A stretch of DNA of 64,000 nt, taken from NCBI RefSeq assembly GCF_042100115.1, contig NC_091272.1:6510001-6574000 (forward strand), read 5' to 3'. Below the pieces are notes generated by a model. It saw nothing but the letters and a program-made list of their open reading frames with translations, was not told where the DNA came from and ran no database searches. The DNA comes from Alternaria dauci. Taxonomy: Eukaryota; Ascomycota; Dothideomycetes; Pleosporales; Pleosporaceae. Numbering within the stretch: position 1 is the stretch's first letter; every line of letters begins with the position of its first letter. This document shows positions 34,536 through 46,474 of the stretch, in pieces. The position numbers and the translations under genes were made by a program.

Positions 34536-35679
34536 ATGCGTACCGCCTTCTTCTCTGCCGCTTTGGCGACCGTAGCCAGCGTTTCGGCGCTCCCATCTCC
34601 TCAGGAACTGCCTGCCACCAAGCTCATCAAGTCTCTTCCTCTCAACATCTTCGCAGAGACACCAAAATTCGTCCAGCCAGTTCCTCTCGAGGATGCCAAG
34701 CGCATCTTCCAGGAGCACAATGCCACACAACCAGAAGAGCAGGCGCCTGAAGCCCAATCACTTCGCGTGACATCTTTCGCCGCCGCTGCAACATGCTCCA
34801 ACGTCCGCACCCGCGTCGAGTGGGACTCCTACCCCGACAGCAGCAAGCAGGCGTTTGTTGATTCTGTCAAGTGCTTGATGGGCCGCGCCCCCTCAGGTCG
34901 ATTCCCCGCATCCAAGAGCCGATACGAGGATCTCGTTGCGCTGCACCAGACTCTCACACCCAACGTCCACGGAAACGCCAAGTTCTTGCTCTGGCACCGT
35001 TACTACCTCTGGACCTTCGAGGACATCCTACGCTCAGAGTGTGGCTTGAGCGTGCCCATGCCCTGGTTCGACGAGACGCGCTATGCTGGCCGCTTCTCGC
35101 AATCTTCCATCTTCTCTGCCAGGTGGCTGGGAAGTATCGCGCTAGGTGGTAACTGTGTAACCAATGGTGTAAGTACAACCCCTCGTCCGACACGCCTCAT
35201 GCGAACAACAAACTAACCCGTTCCAGCAATTCGCCAACCTCGCCATCAACATTGGTCCCGGCTCAGGCAACCAGCCCCATTGCCTTGCCCGCAACGGCGA
35301 CGGCGCAAAGACACAATACTGCAACTCCGACTACGTTGCGCAGTGCAACGCGTACGGCGACTTTGCCGGCATGGCCTCGTGCGCCGAGAGCGGTCCTCAC
35401 GCCTGGGGCCACAACGGTATCGGAGCCGTCATGCAAGACACGTACGGTTCGCCCGCCGACCCCATCTTCTGGCTGCACCACGCCTTCGTCGACCGCAACT
35501 TCCGCATCTGGCAAAACCAGAACTCTGCCCGTCTGAGCACCATCAACGGCAATGACGTATCGGGCAGGGCGCTTACCCTCGACACCAACATCAACGTATA
35601 CGGCCTCCGGCCAGACGTCAGGATTAGGGATATCCTCGACACCACCGGATCGACCCTGTGCTACAAGTACAACTATTAG
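34536..35679 (+). CDS. Secreted tyrosinase-family copper protein
   Basis: Exons 34536-35168 and 35227-35679 give 361 residues. A signal peptide (about 1-18) and a propeptide-like segment precede the copper centre. CuA histidines are 137, 145 and 154 (ALHQ, NVHG, LLWHRYYLW); CuB histidines are 269, 273 and 296 (PHAWGH, FWLHHAFVDR). All six ligands are present, so it should oxidise phenols with dioxygen. It lacks the long C-terminal extension of classical tyrosinases, like the short secreted type found in fungi. The intron follows GGT with a GTAAGT donor. Confidence 0.93.
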
Positions 35680-35980
35680 AACTTGTTTGACTTCTTTGGC
35701 CAGCGTTATTTGGCTAGTTCTGCCCGTTTTAGTGGCTTGGTGTTAAGAGCCATTCTGTATATACCCTAGTATAATACCATGTGTATCCACGATCTTCTCT
35801 TTTTGATCGTAGAACCGTGAACATTGTCGCACTCGTGTCGCTATGCGTGTTTGAAATGATTGGGTCGTAAGGTCCTCTCTGCGTAGCGAAAGCAGCGTAA
35901 TCAAGTCCTGGCCGGAGAACTCATCGGAGCGATTTGGGTTCGTCGTGACGCTACAGTGATGCAGTCGAGATAGACAAGGT

Positions 35981-37387
35981 TTAAAAACCTTCTTCATTCT
36001 CGAATTCTCTGTCAGGAGGATTGAAATCAGCGTTATCGGCTGTTAATGGGCACTGCCCTCCGCTGACCAGATAGTCCGACACCGCTGCAGCGAGCTCGTT
36101 GCCTTTTAGTAATTGCCACCCACGCATATATATGTTTTCACCAAGTTGCCCTGTTACAGCTGCATGTTCGAGAAACAAGATATTGCTCATCTCTTGCAGT
36201 ACATGCGGCCATGCACAATGTTCAACAGACTTTGCTAGAGCATGCAGTTTCTGCTCCGATGTGCCGCTCTCAGCCGCTTTCCAGTCGATGTTGTGTAGTC
36301 TGAGATCCTTCAATGTTGAGCTGTGTCTACCCAAAAAAGACAACAGCGTATATGGTGTTGCAGAGAAGTAACGCAACGATAGTTTCCGTAGCTTCGGCCA
36401 CGTATGCTTGGAGCCAAACACCCGGTGGATGGATGAAAGGGCATCATTCACGGAATTTCTTGCGTGCTGGTCGCCGAGGTCGATGCGGAGATTTGCAAGC
36501 TGTGGTACCCGCGCCAGAAACTCCCCAAGACCGTCCATCATCACAGCTGTCAACTCCTTGTGGTCGGGGTAAAGTTGCATCCGTGGAAACGTTGTGATAT
36601 TCAGGCTTGATAGATTGTCGAAGTTTCTCGGTGTCAATAAAATAAAGCTCCTGAGGGCTATTGTGTCCAGCGTGAGGTTTTTAAGATAAGAATGACAACA
36701 GTGCTGTATGGTCCTGAAAGCCTCAACGCCAGGCATACTATCGGAGCCGTCGATACCCATTCCTCTAGGCAAACTACCACAGCTGTAGACACCCATTCCT
36801 CTGGGCAATTCGGCCACTTCACGAATAATGTTCGAAAATTCCTGCGCAACTTTTTGGAGACCACGGTGGGCCGACAAGAGCCGGCCGTTGACGACGTGGA
36901 TCGATTGTAGGTTCTGAAAGCACCCAAGTACCTGCAGGTGTTCCAGTGCATTCTTTGCAGTAATCTCGTCCGCCATTCGGCCAAGGTGCGCTTCCCAATC
37001 TCGTCGATTCTGAGATGACCGAGTATGTCCTGATGCGTGTAAATCATCCAAGTAGAGGCCGGCGTCACGGTCCTGATTGACCAGTGCCATATGGTCAAAG
37101 ATACGCTCCCATTCGTTGTATTTGTGAATATTAATCCAGCTCCACAGATTGGTGTCCCAGAATATGGTCTTGACATGTTTTCGAAGACGTTCATTGGAAC
37201 TGAGCTTACTCAGGCGATCAATGCTTGCAGTACTGTATTGGAAAGCGATCGTGCTGAATAATTCCTCGGTGCCTATCTCGCACAGTTGTCTGCTCACGAG
37301 CCGGTAGCTTGGTAGATCTTCGCGCTGGACGTATCGCGCGATGAGGCGGTGCATCTCTGCGGGAAGGTACGGAATGTGAGCTGTCAT
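35981..37387 (-). CDS. F-box / leucine-rich repeat-like protein
   Basis: One exon of 468 residues. The N-terminus, IPYLPAEMHRLIARYVQREDLPSYRLVSRQL, matches the F-box pattern (L-P-x-E, then a leucine/valine run). Degenerate leucine-rich repeats follow (KNLTLDTIALRSF, SSLNITTFPRM, KLSLRYF, KDLRLHNIDW). It is probably an SCF ubiquitin-ligase adaptor with an unknown target. Near residue 210 a 12-residue unit beginning LPRGMG is tandemly repeated. Start at 37387 is the first ATG. The family is fast-evolving in Dothideomycetes. Confidence 0.8.
   Translation of the reverse strand: MTAHIPYLPAEMHRLIARYVQREDLPSYRLVSRQLCEIGTEELFSTIAFQYSTASIDRLSKLSSNERLRKHVKTIFWDTNLWSWINIHKYNEWERIFDHMALVNQDRDAGLYLDDLHASGHTRSSQNRRDWEAHLGRMADEITAKNALEHLQVLGCFQNLQSIHVVNGRLLSAHRGLQKVAQEFSNIIREVAELPRGMGVYSCGSLPRGMGIDGSDSMPGVEAFRTIQHCCHSYLKNLTLDTIALRSFILLTPRNFDNLSSLNITTFPRMQLYPDHKELTAVMMDGLGEFLARVPQLANLRIDLGDQHARNSVNDALSSIHRVFGSKHTWPKLRKLSLRYFSATPYTLLSFLGRHSSTLKDLRLHNIDWKAAESGTSEQKLHALAKSVEHCAWPHVLQEMSNILFLEHAAVTGQLGENIYMRGWQLLKGNELAAAVSDYLVSGGQCPLTADNADFNPPDREFENEEGF
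36745..36815 (-). repeat. In-frame tandem repeat, 36-base period
   Basis: The word ACCCATTCCTCT occurs at 36755 and 36791, 36 bases apart, coding for LPRGMG twice inside the F-box gene. In-frame expansion without a break suggests recent slippage or duplication. Confidence 0.6.
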
Positions 37388-37874
37388 CTTGACGTGTGTG
37401 GAAGATTCTTGAGAGTACCAGGGGGATTATGATTTTGTATCTTTTGCTGCTTGCCTGAGCGGTAGAATCTGCAACGGCGAGTGTAGGTGTTAAAAGCAGG
37501 CGCCATAACGGAAGGCGATTTTGAGGCGTTATGAATGAGCAAACATTTGGTGCCGCGGAGTCTCGGGTCACGACAGGACGCTAAAATCTTATGCCCAATC
37601 ACGAAAGCACGTGAACCAAGGAGCAATTTCTTTCGAGGCTGCTGTGCAACATCCATAACAATAGAGAATAATAATAGGGAACGAGATGATAGCGACAACA
37701 CACTTTACTATCGCGCCAAGGCTTCTAGAGGCCGTCATGGACGGTTAGAAAGCGGAACGTTTAGCTCTCTGCACGCGCGGACCAAGCTAACCAGCTTCGG
37801 CAAGAGGCGCCCCTTGTTCTTGGCTCCCGCGCTTTTACATTCCCCAACCCCAACGTCCACCACCCCACTATCCA
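37388..37874. other. Intergenic
   Basis: It holds the F-box promoter (right of 37387) and the 3' region of the small secreted protein. No gene is supported. Confidence 0.5.
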
Positions 37875-38307
37875 TCAGACACATTTCCCTTCTTTGCACC
37901 AGTTGTCGCACCGAAATGCGAATTTGTAATTACCCTCTGTACAAAAGAACGCCGAGTTCCAAGCGCCAGGCGCCGCGGCGCAATTCTCAGTCGGAAATGG
38001 CTGGCGCATGCATCCGTGGCAGCTGAGCGCGTCCTCAGTGTACTGGTATTGACAGTAATTGTGCAGAGTTTTCTGGTAATCTTGGCCTGGAAGAAGAATT
38101 AGCGCTGTGATTCAAGCAGGATGGTGACATACCCTTGCCCCATATGACTTCGTCGAAGCAATAGGTGCGATTGGGATCAGCGTCGCATTCGACCGTTTTC
38201 TGGAGCGGGATGGGGCCCGTGAGAGCTTCTTGTCTCTTGCTCAGGCCTGATGAAGGGGCTGCTGCGGTCATGGCGGCGAGAGAGAGGATTGCTGACAGAA
38301 GCTTCAT
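37875..38307 (-). CDS. Small cysteine-rich secreted protein (effector-like)
   Basis: Exons 38307-38133 and 38086-37875 give 128 residues. The signal peptide covers about 1-19 (MKLLSAILSLAAMTAAAPS) and is followed by a KR site near 24, possibly a propeptide. The spliced mature part has ten cysteines, four of them as CHGC and CDNWC, and ends CKEGKCV, which suggests a disulfide-stapled secreted fold. The intron (38132-38087, GTATGT...CAG) is in phase 1. Without splicing, the reading is poor and lacks the cysteine pattern. The function is unknown; small secreted cysteine-rich proteins in fungi are often effector or antimicrobial candidates, but that is inference. Confidence 0.75.
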
Positions 38308-39105
38308 TGTAGTGGTGCTCGTATGATTTCCGGACAGGAACGACTGAGAGATGGGTCGATCAACAGGCGGTACTGCCGTATGGTGATAACAAGAGACAGG
38401 CGAATGCAAAGATCGCAGCTTTGGATGGTATATTGTATGCAAGAGAACCTCGAAATATATAGGATAAGCCTCAGCTAACAACATTCGAGTAACAAGATGT
38501 AAATCGAAGCAGAACCGTCTGCTAGCAACCAGCATCTGTCACCACCGCCGCTTCTACCTCGATTCGTGATCACGTAGTACCACAACGTCGTTTGAAAGCA
38601 CCCTCGTTACACTTCAAGTCGATGACAGGCACGTGCGTAACATACGCGGACATATCAGATGGCGCCCAAGGAAGTTGTATCCATTCGGTGCTTAGCTGGG
38701 AAGAGCGTCGAGTGACTAAATACACACACATCGACACTATGCATTCGAAAGAGTTTAGGTATTCATGTACCGGATATCATTTGGTGGCCATTGAAACATT
38801 CAACAAGTATGCCGTTAGTTGTGACGAGACTAGATTGAGCATAGTATGGTGAGGCAACGAAGAGCCAGGCAGAGAGGATGACACCATAACAAATCGATAG
38901 TAGTCAATGAACGACACGAGAAGATGACTTTACCCAACAGAAGCTTGTCGAGGAAGAGAGAGCGATATTGAGCCTAGACCTGGCATTACGATGCAGCACT
39001 TGGGTATTGAACTGTTTCACACAGACAAGGTTCCAAAAGTCACGAAAGATGAAATGATTCTACCACACCAACGGCTATAGACCCAAACGCCATGACACGA
39101 CCGAC
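38308..39105. other. Intergenic
   Basis: Upstream region of the small secreted protein and 3' region of the NRPS; no gene is supported. Confidence 0.5.
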
Positions 39106-42100
39106 CTACATTACACCCTCAAAACCTTGCAGACTCTGCTCTCCCGAGTCTTGACCTTCAAAGATCTTCTCCCCCGCTCTGCCCTTCGTCAAGCACTCAA
39201 GCGCCTCACCGACCTCCTTCAGCACTCCCTTCGCAACGTCGATCCACTCCGCGAAAGTAACAATCTCAATCCCAAGCTTCTTTCCTCCATCCTTGACGAA
39301 AGCCTGGCACTTCCACTCCCTCAATGGCTCACCATGCGGATACGTAGTCTCAAACTTCGCCTCAACGCCATTACCAAACGGCATCTCCTCGACCCAAGCA
39401 GGCGCCTGATGAACAACAGTATCAAACCAGTTGACCTTGTTCGCATCCCAATCTGTGCAGTTCTCTACAATCTCCGTGAAGCCCATGGACTCGTACGCCG
39501 CAGAAGTGATATGCTGGTGCTGCACAAAATTCAACAAGTCGAGGTACGTCCATTTATTGTTAAAAGGCACGCGGAAGGGAATGTACTGCCACGTAGGTCC
39601 AAAGATACGATCAGCATTTGGCGCGCCAATGTTCCTGCCCGAAACGACTTCACCAAAGACCACGTCTCTTAGGCCGAGGCGGCGGGCGAGAACGAGTGCC
39701 CATGCGGCTGTTGGCAGCGATCCAATGGTAATGTTTGCTGGACGGGCTGAAATGTCAAATTCCATGTATACATCTGCCGGTCCGCGATGTGTGAGCGGGA
39801 TGTCAGGCTTCATAATGGACATCTGGGAGCCGGAGAGGAGGTTCTGCCAGTACGGAATAGCCTTTGGCATGTTGTCTAGAACCACGTGGTTTACGTGTCT
39901 GCTGAATGGTATCGTCTCTGGTACCTCGGTGCCTGCGTATAGCGCCGACAGCTGCTCGTACAGGATGGGTAGGCAGATTTCGTCGTATTGGGCGTGAGAG
40001 ATACGGAAGACGAGGGTTGATGCGCCGGACTTGGCGTCGGTGAAGAGCATGAACGATACAAAAGATGAGCCATGTGGCTTCGGCGCCTCGATGTCCTTTT
40101 GTATGTTTGCTTGGGCGAACGCATTGATGTCTTCACCATCAGGTACCGCGATCTCAGTGTAGGGGACTCGTAGAGAGGACAGAACCACACCGAGCACCTT
40201 GCTTTCGTCTTTCACAAAGACAGTGCGCAAGACTTCGTTGCGTGCGACGAGCTCTTGGCAGGCTTGCTCCAGCTTCTGGCGGTCGACTGGTGTCTCGAAC
40301 TTGATGAGCTCGTAACGCAGTGAGTAACGCGGCAGGTCAACAGTACCTTCAACAGCGAGCTGCTGAAGAGGTCTTGTCGGGTAGATATCCGCAATCTCCC
40401 AAGTCTGATCCTGGAGATATGCACCGATGCGGTCGGGACTGTAAAGCGATGCTTCCTTGCCAAGCGCGGCGTACGGCGCGTTGGAGTTGGTTCCAGTCTG
40501 CGATGAACTTGTCTTTTCGGCTGACGAAGCAAGTTCGGAAAGTGATTGGCTCTGGAAGACTTGTGCGACGGTGATGTTAAGGCCTTGAACGCGTGCATCA
40601 GAGACGAGGCGCATGGCACCGATGGAATCTCCTCCTAGTTCGAAGAAGCTATCGCTGCCGTTGATCTCGCTCTTGGGCATACCAAGAATGCGACTCAAGA
40701 TGTCCAACAACTTGTCTTCTTTCTCGTTTCCGATTGAAGCCGCCAACTCAGCCAAAGACTGGCTCTGGAAGACTTGGGCTACGGTGAGGCTCAAGCCTTG
40801 GGCGCGCGCATCGGAAACAAGTCGCATGGCGCCAATCGAGTCGCCGCCTAGTTCAAAGAAGCTGTCGCTAGGCTTGATTTCCGTCTCTGGCATGCCCAAG
40901 ATACGGCCAAGGATACTACGCAGTTTCTCCTCGTTTGGCGACAACGCCTTCATCGCCGCATCCAACCTCGGGCTGTCGAGCGGTGACGTGCCAATGCCAC
41001 TGTCATTCATGACATCTCGCGGTCTCATCGCCTCCGCATCCTGCGTCTCGGCAGGATCAAGCACAGCGACATCGCCCAGCTTGCTTTCAGGGTTGCCCAA
41101 GAATGCCGTGACGATACGGTTCATCACGACAAGCACCCGTTCCATAGCATCCTTGCTGATGCACTTCGAGTCGAAACTGGCCATGACCAAGAAGCCATTC
41201 TCTTCTAGTGTGCAGACGAGCATGAGTGCGTAGGTGTTGAACTTGAGTGCTTCGCGTGCAGCTTCCGCATCGTCAGCAGGGAGAAACGTGTTGGCTGGTA
41301 CAGCCTCCATATCAATCTCGCCGACGTCGTCCTCCCTAGGATGCAAGACCAGACCGGTACGCAAATCACATGCTACACGAGCGTCCTTGCTCAATCGGCG
41401 AATGTTCTGCAAGCCCAAGTGCTCGTGAGAAATCTGCTTCACAGTCTGTGCGTGAACGGATTGCAGATACTCAGAGATTGGTCGGTCGAGATTCAATTGA
41501 ACGCGGATGGGAACGGTTGTGATCATAGGTCCTTCAATCTCCTCGATTCCATTCACAGGCGCGGAACGACCTGTGAGTGTCTCACCGAAGACGACATCTG
41601 GATGGCCCATGTACAATGACGATACCAGCGCCCAGGCTCCGCGGATGATAGTTGCGAGAGTGAGTTTGTTGTGAGCTGTTGTTGGAACGGTGACGTACTG
41701 TTCCAACAACGAATCGGCTTGGGTAATGTATCCCTTCTGTGGTAGAGGAGGGAACTGATGCGGACTAACGCCGTTCAATCGCTCTCTCCAATAGTCCTGA
41801 GCCTCCGCTGGATCCAGGCTGGTGAGGTGCTTGATGAAGTGCTTGAAAGATACAGACCTTTCAGTCTCGAGACCATTGAAAGCACGGTTGATGCGGTCGA
41901 AGACCAGAGGCATTGACCAACCGTCGTAGACAGCATGATGCATCGTGATGACGAAGTGCGTCTTGTCGCTGCCAGCTTCTTGAACCAAGCCATAGCGGAA
42001 AAGCGCGGTTCCAAGATCCATAGCTTCTTCGCGGTCGCGACGGAGATATTCTGCAGGGTCAGCGCCATGCTCGCGCAGCAACTGACCATCCCTCAAGACG

Positions 42101-45035
42101 ACCTGGAACAAGCCCCGACCAGACACGTTGACGATTCTGGTACGTAGGATTGGCGAGCCCTTTACGGCTTTATCGAATGCTTCCTTCAGACGCTGAGCGG
42201 TCGCCGACGGTAGCGTTGCGATTCGCTGAGCGACATATGCATCCTGGAACTTGGCTGAGAGGGCCATGAGTCCTTCTTGAAGCGGCGTGCAAGGATAAAC
42301 GTCCTCGACTTCGTCATCAGAAACACCGCAGAGCCTAGCAGTCTCAGCCTTGGCGGATTGTTCATCCCAATCCTTGCCGACCATAGAGAAAGGTGGTACG
42401 TCGTTTGATGCTTCCTCCGACAATGGCTTTGCCTTGGCAGCCATGGCCGACAGCGTAGGGTTCAGCATGATATCCGGAACGGTCAACACGAGTCCAGCCT
42501 CTCTCGCCACGGCCACCACTCTCATTGCCCTTAGTGAATCTCCACCCATGCTGAAGAAGTTGTCGTTGGCACTGAAGTCTTCTTCACCACCGAGAAGCTT
42601 TCCCCATAGCGACCGCAGCTTCAGCTCCATCTCGGTTGTAGGCTCCTTCTTCTCCGAGATGACCGAGTTGAAGCGTCTGAGATCCTGGCGTGTGATCGAC
42701 GTGCCAATTTCACGAAGGCGCTTTCGGTCAGTCTTGCAAGAAACCAGTAGCGGCATCTTCCAAAGCGGGATGTAAGCACTTGGCACCATGTAGCCAGGAA
42801 GGTCGATCGCAAGCTGCTTGGTCATGTCCTTGAGTGCGGCCTGGAACTTGGTGGTGAAGCTGCCGAAGACATTTCCGTCCAAATGTCGCATGCCGTTCTT
42901 TTTCTGCTCTACGAGGAAAGCAACCAACGTCTGCTCACCACCTCCGCTGGGCTTGATGACTTCAACGGCGAGCTGGGTGTCTGCAGGAAGATGCTTCTGC
43001 ATGTTGAACTCAATCTCAGCCAGCTCAATACGCTGGCCGCGGAGTTTGACTTGCTGGTCTTGCCGTCCAACAAAGATGGGCTCGCCGTTACCGTCAGGAT
43101 CGAAACGTACGAGATCACCAGTCTTGTAGATGCGTCCATGTCGGCCGGGGTAGCTCTTACTACCTTTGACAAGGAATTCAGGATCTTCAATAAACACTTC
43201 CTTGGTCTTCGCTGGGTTGTTGAGATAACCGTTACCAACGATAGGACCCTCAATGAGCAATTCACCAACCGCGCCAGGAGGTACGAGCTTGTTGTGATCA
43301 TCAGGCTCGGTGAGCCAAATTGCACAGCCCTTGCGTTTGCCCATGGTAATGTATGGTTTGGCGGCCACGTTATCATTGATGGTGGCACCGACGGTTGTTT
43401 CAGATGGTCCGTAGGCATTGACAACTCTTGTCCTTTGACCCCACGACATCGCATCGCTAGTTGATACTCCTTCACCACCTAGAGCGATAGAATCTAGATG
43501 ATCGAGGATGTCCACATCCAGCGTCCGAGCGACAGAAGGCGTCATGCCAGCAAAGGTCACGCGCATGTCGCGCATGGCGCCACTCATGTCGTTCATACGA
43601 CGCTCGTCGGAAGGTGTGCAGAGTGTCGCGCCGTGAGAAAGTGTGCACAGCATAGAATCAATGCACACATCGAAGGCGTAACTCGCAAAGTCCAGCACGC
43701 GAGAATGCGATCGATAGCCCACGGCCTCAGCTCGCGGTATCGCACCAGACGTATACTGACTATGCGTAAGAATGCATCCTTTTGGAAGACCAGTACTGCC
43801 GCTGGTAAATTGGATGTACAAGGGTTGATCCGGTGAGACTGGTGGGAGAGTTGTCTTCGGTTGCTGCGCAGCGCATGGAGAGTACACCTTGTCGAACTTG
43901 GATGCTGAGATTGGGATGATTGTTGCCGCAGGAGCGACACGTGCAGCCAGCGTAGCTTGAGCTTTGGATGATACAAAGAGCTTAGCGTTGACTTGCTGTA
44001 CTACTGCTCGTAGTCGACCTTCGGGTTGTGCGGGATCGAGCAGCGCAAAGCATGCACCGGCCTTCATTACCGCGAGTACCGCCACCGAAGTCCATCGCGA
44101 CTTCTCGAAAAGTACGGGAATGATTTGGTTCGGTGAATCATTCAGTAATAGTAGAGTCTGAGCCAGATCTGTAGAGTAGTCTTCCACTTGACGATATGTC
44201 AAAGTGCCGTCCCATGCATCTATGGCGATCTTTTCCGGATGTAGCGCAGCTTGTTCCGAGACCTTCTCATGCATGCAGAATCTCAGCTCTGGCTGTAGAG
44301 GGCTATTCCAGCTCCACAGCTCATCAAGCTCTTCTTCGGAAACATCGTTGAATCCGGATAGTGGGTAATCAGGGTCGTTAAATAGGGTATCAAGAATTGA
44401 AACAAAGAAATGAAGTTCGGAGACGGCTTGATGGTGAGACATGGTATTCGTCTGCCATCTTGAGGTGCCACGGATTGAGTCTCCTTCCCTGTCGAGAGAT
44501 ACTTCGAAAGTCCACTAATTCAGGTCAGTCTTGTTGGAAAAAGGGTTGAATAGATCATTACCTCATGTGTCGACCCGTCATTAAGGAAGAGAGTAGCATT
44601 ATGTGCATCGTACTCCTTCGATCGTACACTGCTAATCTGTGACCTCAAACTGGCGGCCGTCTTGTGGCTCGTCAAGTTGAGATCAGATGTGTTGATGGTC
44701 TGTGTCGCTCGACCATTGGCGTTCACCACGCCCCAAGAGAATTGATGGAAGACATCTCTTTGGTATCTGTGCATAAGTGCCGCCCATGCAGCCAGAACGG
44801 TATCCAGCAAAGCATCTGGAGTAAGGCTACTCGGGATTCGTACTTGAACCTCGTTTGGCTTGGAGCTGTGGTTGTTCGTACTCAGGGCTTCATGGTCGCC
44901 GTTCTTGGTGGAGGCGCCATTGCCTTGCACCTTCTTCGCGATATGCTCGTCTGGAGTACCGCTGAAGCGTGATACGTGCTCGCCGTTACGTAGATGCATC
45001 TTTTCACCGGTCAAGCTGCTGTGGGGTCTCTTCAT
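39106..45035 (-). CDS. NPS6: Extracellular siderophore NRPS (NPS6/SidD type)
   Basis: Exons 45035-44562 and 44514-39106 give 1960 residues with a 47-base intron. Domains: an N-terminal segment resembling a cut condensation domain (1-230); an A domain with TSGSTGLPKG near 398 and the KTDRKRLRE end near 753; carrier T1 (GGDS near 815); condensation C1 (HHAVYDGW near 1020); carriers T2 and T3 (GGDSIGAM near 1380 and 1450); and a terminal C2 (SHAQYDE near 1666). One A domain would serve all modules, so N5-acyl-N5-hydroxyornithine is probably loaded iteratively, as known for fusarinine/coprogen synthetases. Usual family order is A-T-C-T-C; the extra T is a duplication. Four ATCWGATAA motifs lie upstream. 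Confidence 0.93.
40590..40905 (-). repeat. Tandemly duplicated carrier-domain DNA
   Basis: Two copies of about 213 bases (anchored at 40635 and 40848) both code for SDSFFELGGDSIGAMRLVSD and VAQVFQSQSL. Protein copies differ at few sites, whereas the third carrier (near 42545) is far more distant, so the duplication looks recent. Confidence 0.8.
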
Positions 45036-45492
45036 CTCAAAGTTAAAGACTGATATCGTAGGAGATGCGGTGATGGAGGGTTAAAGATATTTCCGTGACC
45101 GATGATGATCCAACCCCCAAACACTGTTGCAGTAATGGCCGAGTGTCACAAAGCCGCAAATTCATCAACCTCCCCATGGAGCTTTCGCTTCCGCTTCACA
45201 CACGGGCTGAACTCTCCACACGTGGAACTAGGACATGGCTCCGGCACAGGCACACCAGTCCACGCCAACTAATCCATCACTTTCGGTCGGACAGCCGTCG
45301 GCGTCATAGTTTTCTATTACGACGTAGTAACAGGGTCCGCCTTGATGCGCCATCGTGTCTTTCTCGATACAGGCCGGATTGCGCATCGACTAACGTAAAC
45401 GCGGAGGTCATGGTGGGATCGGGTAGAGTACCACGGATTAGCCGTAAGAAAAACCCTCTTTCGCCCTGCATGCTCGTCTCCACACTTAGCGG

Positions 45493-45501
45493 ATCAGATA
45501 A
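45493..45501 (+). promoter_or_regulatory. SreA-type GATA motif ATCAGATAA
   Basis: Exact consensus match, 458 bases upstream of the NRPS start. Confidence 0.7.
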
Positions 45502-45533
45502 TTTTAGCGGGAAAGGCGGCGTCATGGCTGTTC

Positions 45534-45542
45534 ATCTGATAA
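45534..45542 (+). promoter_or_regulatory. SreA-type GATA motif ATCTGATAA
   Basis: Exact match, 41 bases from the previous motif on the same strand. Confidence 0.7.
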
Positions 45543-45634
45543 ATTCAAATGGTGTGGTGCTGATGCATGCACGGAATTGCCCGATGGAGTAGGAGTCATG
45601 CAGGGTTACGTCGCTGGCGCCGCAAATCGTTTCA

Positions 45635-45643
45635 ATCTGATAA
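45635..45643 (+). promoter_or_regulatory. SreA-type GATA motif ATCTGATAA
   Basis: Third exact match in the NRPS/GNAT divergent promoter. Confidence 0.7.
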
Positions 45644-45984
45644 CGGCCGATGTTCGGAGAAGTCCTGCCGGCCAATGACAGCTCTGATGCGTCCTTCTTT
45701 CCATCGATCGACAACAGCCGTCGGCTTTAGGTATCGTGCCTTGTGAAATAAGAGTATTGCTGGTCAACGAAGAAGGCCCGGAGCTGTGGAAATGCAAAAT
45801 GCGCGAAATATGGTCATCCCGCGCGTGAATTTGCCGACACGGTACAGTTCCCGTCCACGCGGCGATCGCGGCAAATGATATACATGGACATGGACATGGC
45901 ATTTTTCTTATTTCCGTGCTTGGTGCACTATGGAAGAATACTGATATGATGTGTCGCTCATCGGGGGAGCCTCGCTAAGAACGG

Positions 45985-45993
45985 ATCAGATAA
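45985..45993 (+). promoter_or_regulatory. SreA-type GATA motif ATCAGATAA
   Basis: Fourth exact match, 482 bases before the GNAT start. It shares the context CGGATCAGATAA with nearly the same letters as the 45493 site. Confidence 0.7.
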
Positions 45994-46474
45994 CTCTAGT
46001 CGGTCCATGCGAGGGGGAGGCACAGCAGAAACAACCGAGCGTCCGAATGGGGAAGGTCTTTTCCTCGTCAGTGGCGTGATGGGGTTACACTTCTAGACGT
46101 GTGGGTCTTGTATACTAGTTTTGCGCCCTCGTCCTTAGCGTTGCGAAACAGGTTCGTTCCTCAGGCAGCCGAGACATTGGCACAGCCATGGTGTGCGTTC
46201 CTGTTCCAGCTCGTGCTCAAAGTATGTTGTATGCGTGACCGACGATCTCTCAACCAGAAAGCTGGGCATAGTGAGTGGATCGTGCAATTTTCGTGCATAG
46301 CGGGTAACGAAAATGCTACCGAGTTCATGTCTTTGGGCCGAGCGTTTCGCTACAGCTGTCAATGTTCACAAATACTTCGTATCTTGAGTCGAACACTTCA
46401 CTGGCAATCGGTCTAGATTTTCCCCCACCGCTCAGGTACTGAGTCGAATCCTACTACGTGACGAGCCACTCAAT

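Larger units (their letters stand above)
45036..46474. other. Divergent promoter between NRPS and acetyltransferase
   Basis: 1.44 kb with no gene. Four ATCWGATAA motifs make it a probable shared, iron-repressed control region for both genes. Confidence 0.65.

Noticed and set aside
41050..43480. Long plus-strand frames inside the NRPS
   Set aside because: They are shadows of the NRPS coding strand, caused by its codon use.
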